DNA of 7,281 nucleotides from a bacterium. Its GTDB lineage: Bacteria > Verrucomicrobiota > Verrucomicrobiia > Limisphaerales > J093. Each line of letters starts with the position of its first letter. Positions within the stretch are counted from its first letter, which is position 1. Below are positions 4,164 to 7,281 of the stretch, in pieces. Below the pieces are notes generated by a model. The model saw only the letters and a program-made list of their open reading frames with translations. It was not told where the DNA came from and made no database searches. Both the position numbers and the translations under genes were made by a program. The stretch is from NCBI GenBank assembly GCA_021784265.1, contig JAJXTA010000127.1, forward strand, positions 1 to 7,281, given 5' to 3'.

Positions 4164-6671
4164 CTAGCTGAGGTCTTGCCGCAATTTGGCCGGCAGGTAG
4201 TTCCGTTTGCGATTCAGCACGGCGGCCACGTTGGCCCCGGATTCGGCCAGCAGCGCGGTCGCGCGCTTGACCACTTCCCGATTGGACTTCTCGGACTCGA
4301 TAACCATCAGCACCACGTCCATCAGGCCGGCCACCTTCGAGGTAACGCTGGTCTGGCTGACGGGGGGCATGTCGAAAATGATGAAGTCGTAGTCGCTGGC
4401 CTTGAACTTGGGCACTAGGTTGGTGAAGCGCTTGGGCACGATGCCCACCCGCTTGCCATTCGCCTCGCTGGCCGAGACGACGTAGAGCTTGTCTTGGACC
4501 AGCGCGGTGTTGCGCGCGGGTCCTTCAAGCGCCTCGGTCAAGCCGCAACCGGGTTTGCCCTGGTGAAAGGGATGCACGGCGGCGCCGTCGGCGATGTTCA
4601 TGTCCACGAGGAGGACATTCCCGTCTCCGGTCTCGGACAGGGAGGCGGCCAAGCCGGACGCCAAGGTGGTGACCCCCGCTCCGTTGCTGGAGCTGGTGAT
4701 GCCGACGAGCTTAGGCTTGTGGGTCATGTTCTTCAACTGAAAGTACATGCACAGGCGGTCGCGCAGGGCCTCGTAGTAGAGATGAAGCGGGTGGCCGGGC
4801 CCCCAAGGGGCCATCTCGGGCCGCACCGGCTCGTCGGGCGCTGCCGACTCGGACGCAACCTGAAGGTTGCGGCTACTTTCCCCAGGCGCGGGTTGGAGGT
4901 TGCGGCTACTTTCCCCAGGCGCGGGTTGGAGGTCGCGGCTACTTTCCCCGGACGCAACCTGAAGGTTGCGGCTACTTTCCCCAGGCGCAACCTGAAGGTT
5001 GCGGCTACGGGTGGCGGGAGGCAAGGCGTAGGTCGGGTGACCGTTGCGGTGGAAGAAATGGGCGTGTCCGTTGCGGGCCATGTCGGGGACAGTGAGGAAG
5101 AGCGGCAGCCGCAGGAGCTTCTCGACTTCGCCGGGGCGTTTGACGGATTGGTCAAGGAACATCTCCAGGACGAACGCCAGACCGAGGCCGCCGCCGATGC
5201 CTCCAGCGAGGGCCATGGCGAGCATCTTGAGCTTCTTGCTGACCGCCAAACCAGGCGGCGAGGCCTCCTGCACCCGGCCGATGTTGGTGACTTTGCCGGG
5301 GCCGACGGCCTCATCCAGACGGGCTTGCTCGAGGCCAGCGCTGTAGTAACGATAGTTGGCCTCGTCCAGGTCCAGCTTGCGTTGAAGGCGGCGGATCGTA
5401 GCCTCGGAGTCATTCAAGTTCGTGGCCTGAGCTTTGACCTCGGCGAGCTGGTTGGTCAGGATACTGATCTTGGCCTGGAGGGCGGCGATCTGGGCCTGCT
5501 CGGTGTAGGGGTCCGGCTGGCCCTGACGCGCCTCGACGCCACCGGCGCTCGGGAGGCCCCCCCCGCCTGTGGTGACCGGGGTGCTGTAGGCCACCAAGCC
5601 GGGATTCTCCTGTTCCATTTGACGCTTGGCGGACTGGGCATCCGCGATCTGGCGGCGGATCTGCAGGACCAGTGGATTGGCCTCGGTGTAGTGGGCGAGC
5701 AACTCGATTTCCCTACCCCGCGCCGTGTTGAGCTGGCTGGCAACCGCACGATAGGCGTCCACCTTGTCTGGCGGCACGATCGGGGTCACGAGCGCCGCGG
5801 CGGTGAGATTCGACGCGGTCGTGGCACCCGAGGCCAGGTTCGTGCTGGAATGCCCCGCGGCCGCGGCGTTAGTCGCGGTGTTCGAGGCCGAGCGTGCCGC
5901 CGTGAGCTTCTGCAGCTCGGCGGCGGCGGCCTGGTGCGAGGCCAGTTCCGCCTGGGTGTCGAACAGCTCCTGGCGCAGCTTTGACATCTCATCAGTCAGG
6001 GCCTTCTGCGAATCATCAAGCGAAACCACACCGGCCTGGGCCTTGGCCTTGCGCAGGTCTTCGGACGTCTGAGTCAAGCTCACCTTGATGGAATCGGTTT
6101 GGCGGGCCAGGACATCGTCCAGGATGCCGGTGGGCCGGTGGATATCGACGTGCCGTTTGATGTAGCCGTCCACCACCTGCCGCACCACCGGCTGCACGAT
6201 CGTGGGGTCCGGATGCTGGAAGGTGATGACCAAGACATCGCTCCGCTTGGGGTTGTCCACCTGCAGGCCCTTAAGGATCAGCCCAACAGCTTGATTCCGG
6301 TTAGTGCCACCGCCGGCCTTGGCAAGGATCGTGTCCGCCCCGAGGGCATCCACCACCTGCTCGGCCAGGTCGCGGCTGGTGAGGATTTCGATCTCGGAGT
6401 TGAGCACGTTCTCCCCACGCGAGTCCGGGGACCGCACCTGGGTGTCGCTGACCGGCCCGCTCATGGCGCGATTTTCCAAGACATAGCGGACCAACAGCTT
6501 GGCCTGCGATTGGTACATCGTCGGCACCGCAAAATAGATGACCGCTGCCGCCAGGACGCCGAGGGCGGCGAAGGCGCTGATGAGCCACTTGTGCCGGAAC
6601 AGGATGTAATAAATGTCCCCGATGGCCAAGCCGGGCGGCGGGGCGGCGCTTTGGCGTTCGTGCTCGTTCAT
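4164..6671 (-). CDS. Wzz-type polysaccharide co-polymerase fused to BY-kinase-like domain
   Basis: This 835-residue inner-membrane protein belongs to the Wzz/bacterial tyrosine kinase family, which controls chain length and export of surface polysaccharide. The order is: cytoplasmic N-terminus; TM1 (KWLISAFAALGVLAAAVIYF, 28-47); the Wzz domain with VPTMYQSQAKLLVRYV; long periplasmic coiled coils (about 190-270 and 400-460) separated by an Ala/Ser/Thr-rich stretch; a Pro-containing motif before TM2 (NIGRVQEASPP); TM2 (about 483-505); a linker with five 11-residue repeats (SRNLQVA, about 556-606); and a P-loop ATPase domain (about 655-835). Walker A reads SSSNGAGVTT (660-669), with Val667 where Lys is expected. 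Walker A' is VLLVDMN (686-692) and Walker B is FIIFDMPP (763-770). The C-terminus has a single Tyr (Y825) instead of a Tyr cluster, so kinase activity is doubtful. The ATG at 6671 is chosen because it leads straight into MNEHERQ and the Wzz domain. A GTG at 6755 would add 28 unlikely Arg-rich residues. Confidence 0.92.
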   Translation of the reverse strand: MNEHERQSAAPPPGLAIGDIYYILFRHKWLISAFAALGVLAAAVIYFAVPTMYQSQAKLLVRYVLENRAMSGPVSDTQVRSPDSRGENVLNSEIEILTSRDLAEQVVDALGADTILAKAGGGTNRNQAVGLILKGLQVDNPKRSDVLVITFQHPDPTIVQPVVRQVVDGYIKRHVDIHRPTGILDDVLARQTDSIKVSLTQTSEDLRKAKAQAGVVSLDDSQKALTDEMSKLRQELFDTQAELASHQAAAAELQKLTAARSASNTATNAAAAGHSSTNLASGATTASNLTAAALVTPIVPPDKVDAYRAVASQLNTARGREIELLAHYTEANPLVLQIRRQIADAQSAKRQMEQENPGLVAYSTPVTTGGGGLPSAGGVEARQGQPDPYTEQAQIAALQAKISILTNQLAEVKAQATNLNDSEATIRRLQRKLDLDEANYRYYSAGLEQARLDEAVGPGKVTNIGRVQEASPPGLAVSKKLKMLAMALAGGIGGGLGLAFVLEMFLDQSVKRPGEVEKLLRLPLFLTVPDMARNGHAHFFHRNGHPTYALPPATRSRNLQVAPGESSRNLQVASGESSRDLQPAPGESSRNLQPAPGESSRNLQVASESAAPDEPVRPEMAPWGPGHPLHLYYEALRDRLCMYFQLKNMTHKPKLVGITSSSNGAGVTTLASGLAASLSETGDGNVLLVDMNIADGAAVHPFHQGKPGCGLTEALEGPARNTALVQDKLYVVSASEANGKRVGIVPKRFTNLVPKFKASDYDFIIFDMPPVSQTSVTSKVAGLMDVVLMVIESEKSNREVVKRATALLAESGANVAAVLNRKRNYLPAKLRQDLS
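4854..5003 (-). repeat. Five in-frame palindromic repeats inside the Wzz gene
   Basis: The 18-nt cores start at 4854, 4887, 4920, 4953 and 4986, exactly 33 nt apart. Cores 1, 4 and 5 are CGCAACCTGAAGGTTGCG, identical to the intergenic palindrome at 3794 and 3828. Cores 2 and 3 (CGCGGGTTGGAGGTTGCG and its GGTCGCG variant) have one decayed arm. The spacer is GCTACTTTCCCCAGG or close to it. On the coding strand each unit reads SRNLQVA, SRDLQPA or SRNLQPA followed by PGES or SGES. The array lies in the linker between TM2 and the P-loop domain. Confidence 0.95.
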
Positions 6672-6883
6672 AGCGCAAGGGCAGCGCGAGGACGACCGGA
6701 CCCCGCCGCGAGCGACGCCGGCGACACCGCACCTGAGCCGGCCACGGTGCCGCACGCCGGAAGGGAGGAGCGGAACGCGGCACCCGGCAGCTTGCCAGCG
6801 CGCGCGGCGCCGCAGGAGCGCCCGGGCTGGCGGGGAGCGGGCTGGCCTCCGGCGTTTCTATGATCTGAGTTGCTCACCATCAT
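6668..6883 (-). CDS. Doubtful small ORF bridging FemAB-like and Wzz genes
   Basis: This is an open frame of 71 codons on the minus strand. Its ATG (6883) overlaps the TGA of the FemAB-like gene, and its TGA overlaps the ATG of the Wzz gene. Both junctions are 4-nt ATGA overlaps, as in the true coupled pairs of this window. The product is rich in Ala, Gly, Pro, Arg and Ser (for example GRSCGAARAGKLPGAAFRSS, about residues 23-42). It has no recognised domain, no clear membrane segment and little secondary-structure character. It may be a real bridging gene, or an untranslated leader that happens to be open because the DNA is GC-rich. If it is not coding, the 208-nt gap 6672-6879 holds nothing that I recognise. 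Confidence 0.2.
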   Translation of the reverse strand: MMVSNSDHRNAGGQPAPRQPGRSCGAARAGKLPGAAFRSSLPACGTVAGSGAVSPASLAAGSGRPRAALAL

Positions 6884-7281
6884 GCTACGTGCTTATAGAG
6901 CAGGCTGCCGATTAAACGGGAGAGCGGGCCGGGCAGCAAGGAGAAAACGCGGTTGTACCAGCCCTCGACCTTGTCGGTCTCGGTCACAAAGCGCCGCCGC
7001 CGGCAGTCCCACTTGAAATACTCGACCGTTTGTTCCGTCACGCCCCAGCCTAGTTTGTAGCGCCTTAGACCATCGTTGTTCAGCGACGTTCGACCAAAAT
7101 GCAGCGATTCGTAACCGTGGCGGGCGTACCACCGGATGGCCTCCCACATCGCCGAGTTGTTCCCGCGCAGGTTCAGCCGGGTCTCGTCGGAGGCGCCGAA
7201 CTTGTACACGGCCCTCCGCCCCAGATGGAGGAAGACCGCCGCCGCGATCGGTTGCCGCATGTAGCTGGCTATCGACACAAA
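6880..7281 (-). CDS. FemAB-like GNAT acyltransferase, C-terminal part
   Basis: This is the C-terminal portion (about 134 codons) of a gene that continues beyond the right edge. The frame stays open to the last base, and the first in-window GTG (7278) is internal, so the true start lies outside. The sequence matches the FemAB/GNAT (Acetyltransf_6-like) group associated with cell-envelope and exopolysaccharide loci. A strand pair reads RQPIAAAVFLHLGRRAVYKF, followed by the hallmark GASDETRLNLRGNN. Then come SAMWEAIRWYARHGYESLHFGRT, SLNNDGLRRYKLGWG and the C-terminal KVEGWYNRVFSLLPGPLSRLIG. FemAB relatives transfer aminoacyl or acyl groups onto peptidoglycan precursors or polysaccharide. The substrate here is unknown. 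It is followed about 208 nt downstream by the Wzz-type gene, which supports a role in surface-polymer synthesis. Confidence 0.88.
   Translation of the reverse strand, partial: FVSIASYMRQPIAAAVFLHLGRRAVYKFGASDETRLNLRGNNSAMWEAIRWYARHGYESLHFGRTSLNNDGLRRYKLGWGVTEQTVEYFKWDCRRRRFVTETDKVEGWYNRVFSLLPGPLSRLIGSLLYKHVA

Noticed and set aside
4854..5003. CRISPR-like array with regular 33-nt spacing
   Set aside because: The spacers are only about 15 nt and almost identical to each other, the array is in frame within a gene, and no cas genes are present.
4494..5984. Long plus-strand open frame of 496 codons opposite the Wzz gene
   Set aside because: It is antisense to a clear multi-domain Wzz/BY-kinase gene. 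The product is a Gly/Arg/Val-rich translation with no domain, as expected for the antisense frame of GC-rich coding DNA. The VAATFPRR stretches are just the palindromic repeat read backwards.
6672..6755. 28-residue N-terminal extension of the Wzz protein from a GTG start
   Set aside because: The extension is Arg/Gly/Cys-rich, unlike any Wzz N-terminus, and the downstream ATG at 6671 gives the normal short cytoplasmic lead into TM1.
6099..6863. Plus-strand open frame of 254 codons
   Set aside because: It lies antisense to the N-terminal part of the Wzz gene, has no recognisable domain and has a disordered Arg/Ala/Pro-rich end.

Overview
The window is GC-rich. Every gene I can support lies on the minus strand, so transcription runs from high to low coordinates. 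The protein families and the very characteristic intergenic repeats (hairpins around GTAGCCGC...GCGGCTAC and 7-8 nt tandem arrays) suggest a member of the Verrucomicrobiota (Limisphaerales/Pedosphaera-like). That assignment is inference from recalled family resemblance, not from a marker gene. Convincing Shine-Dalgarno sites are absent upstream of most starts.

Right part (about 4164-7281): an envelope or exopolysaccharide locus. The 3' part of a FemAB-like GNAT acyltransferase gene enters from the right edge. After about 200 nt comes a large Wzz-type chain-length determinant fused to a BY-kinase-like P-loop domain. The Wzz protein carries five in-frame 11-residue repeats (SRNLQVA...). Their DNA is the same palindromic repeat that is scattered between the genes further left. 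Its Walker A motif has lost the catalytic lysine.

Middle (about 3440-4163 and 2490-2907): two gene-free stretches packed with modular repeats. These are heptamer arrays (GAAAGCT, GTGAACG, GAGGGCC), an octamer array (GGACTACG), composite double hairpins, and a 64-nt sequence found twice without a mismatch.

Left part (1-3440): small two-gene modules separated by those repeats. There are two DUF433 antitoxin / DUF5615 PIN-like toxin pairs (3440-2908 and 949-345) and one Unstab_antitox / ParE pair (1618-1095). There is also a coupled pair of unrecognised small genes (2487-1907) and a final unrecognised 72-codon gene (220-2). In each pair the two genes overlap by 4 or 13 nt, with the upstream gene being the antitoxin in the three toxin-antitoxin modules.

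No tRNA, rRNA, transposase, integrase or CRISPR array was seen. The strongest novelty candidate is the spread of the intergenic palindrome into the coding sequence of the Wzz protein, with its period changed from 34 nt (intergenic) to 33 nt (coding).
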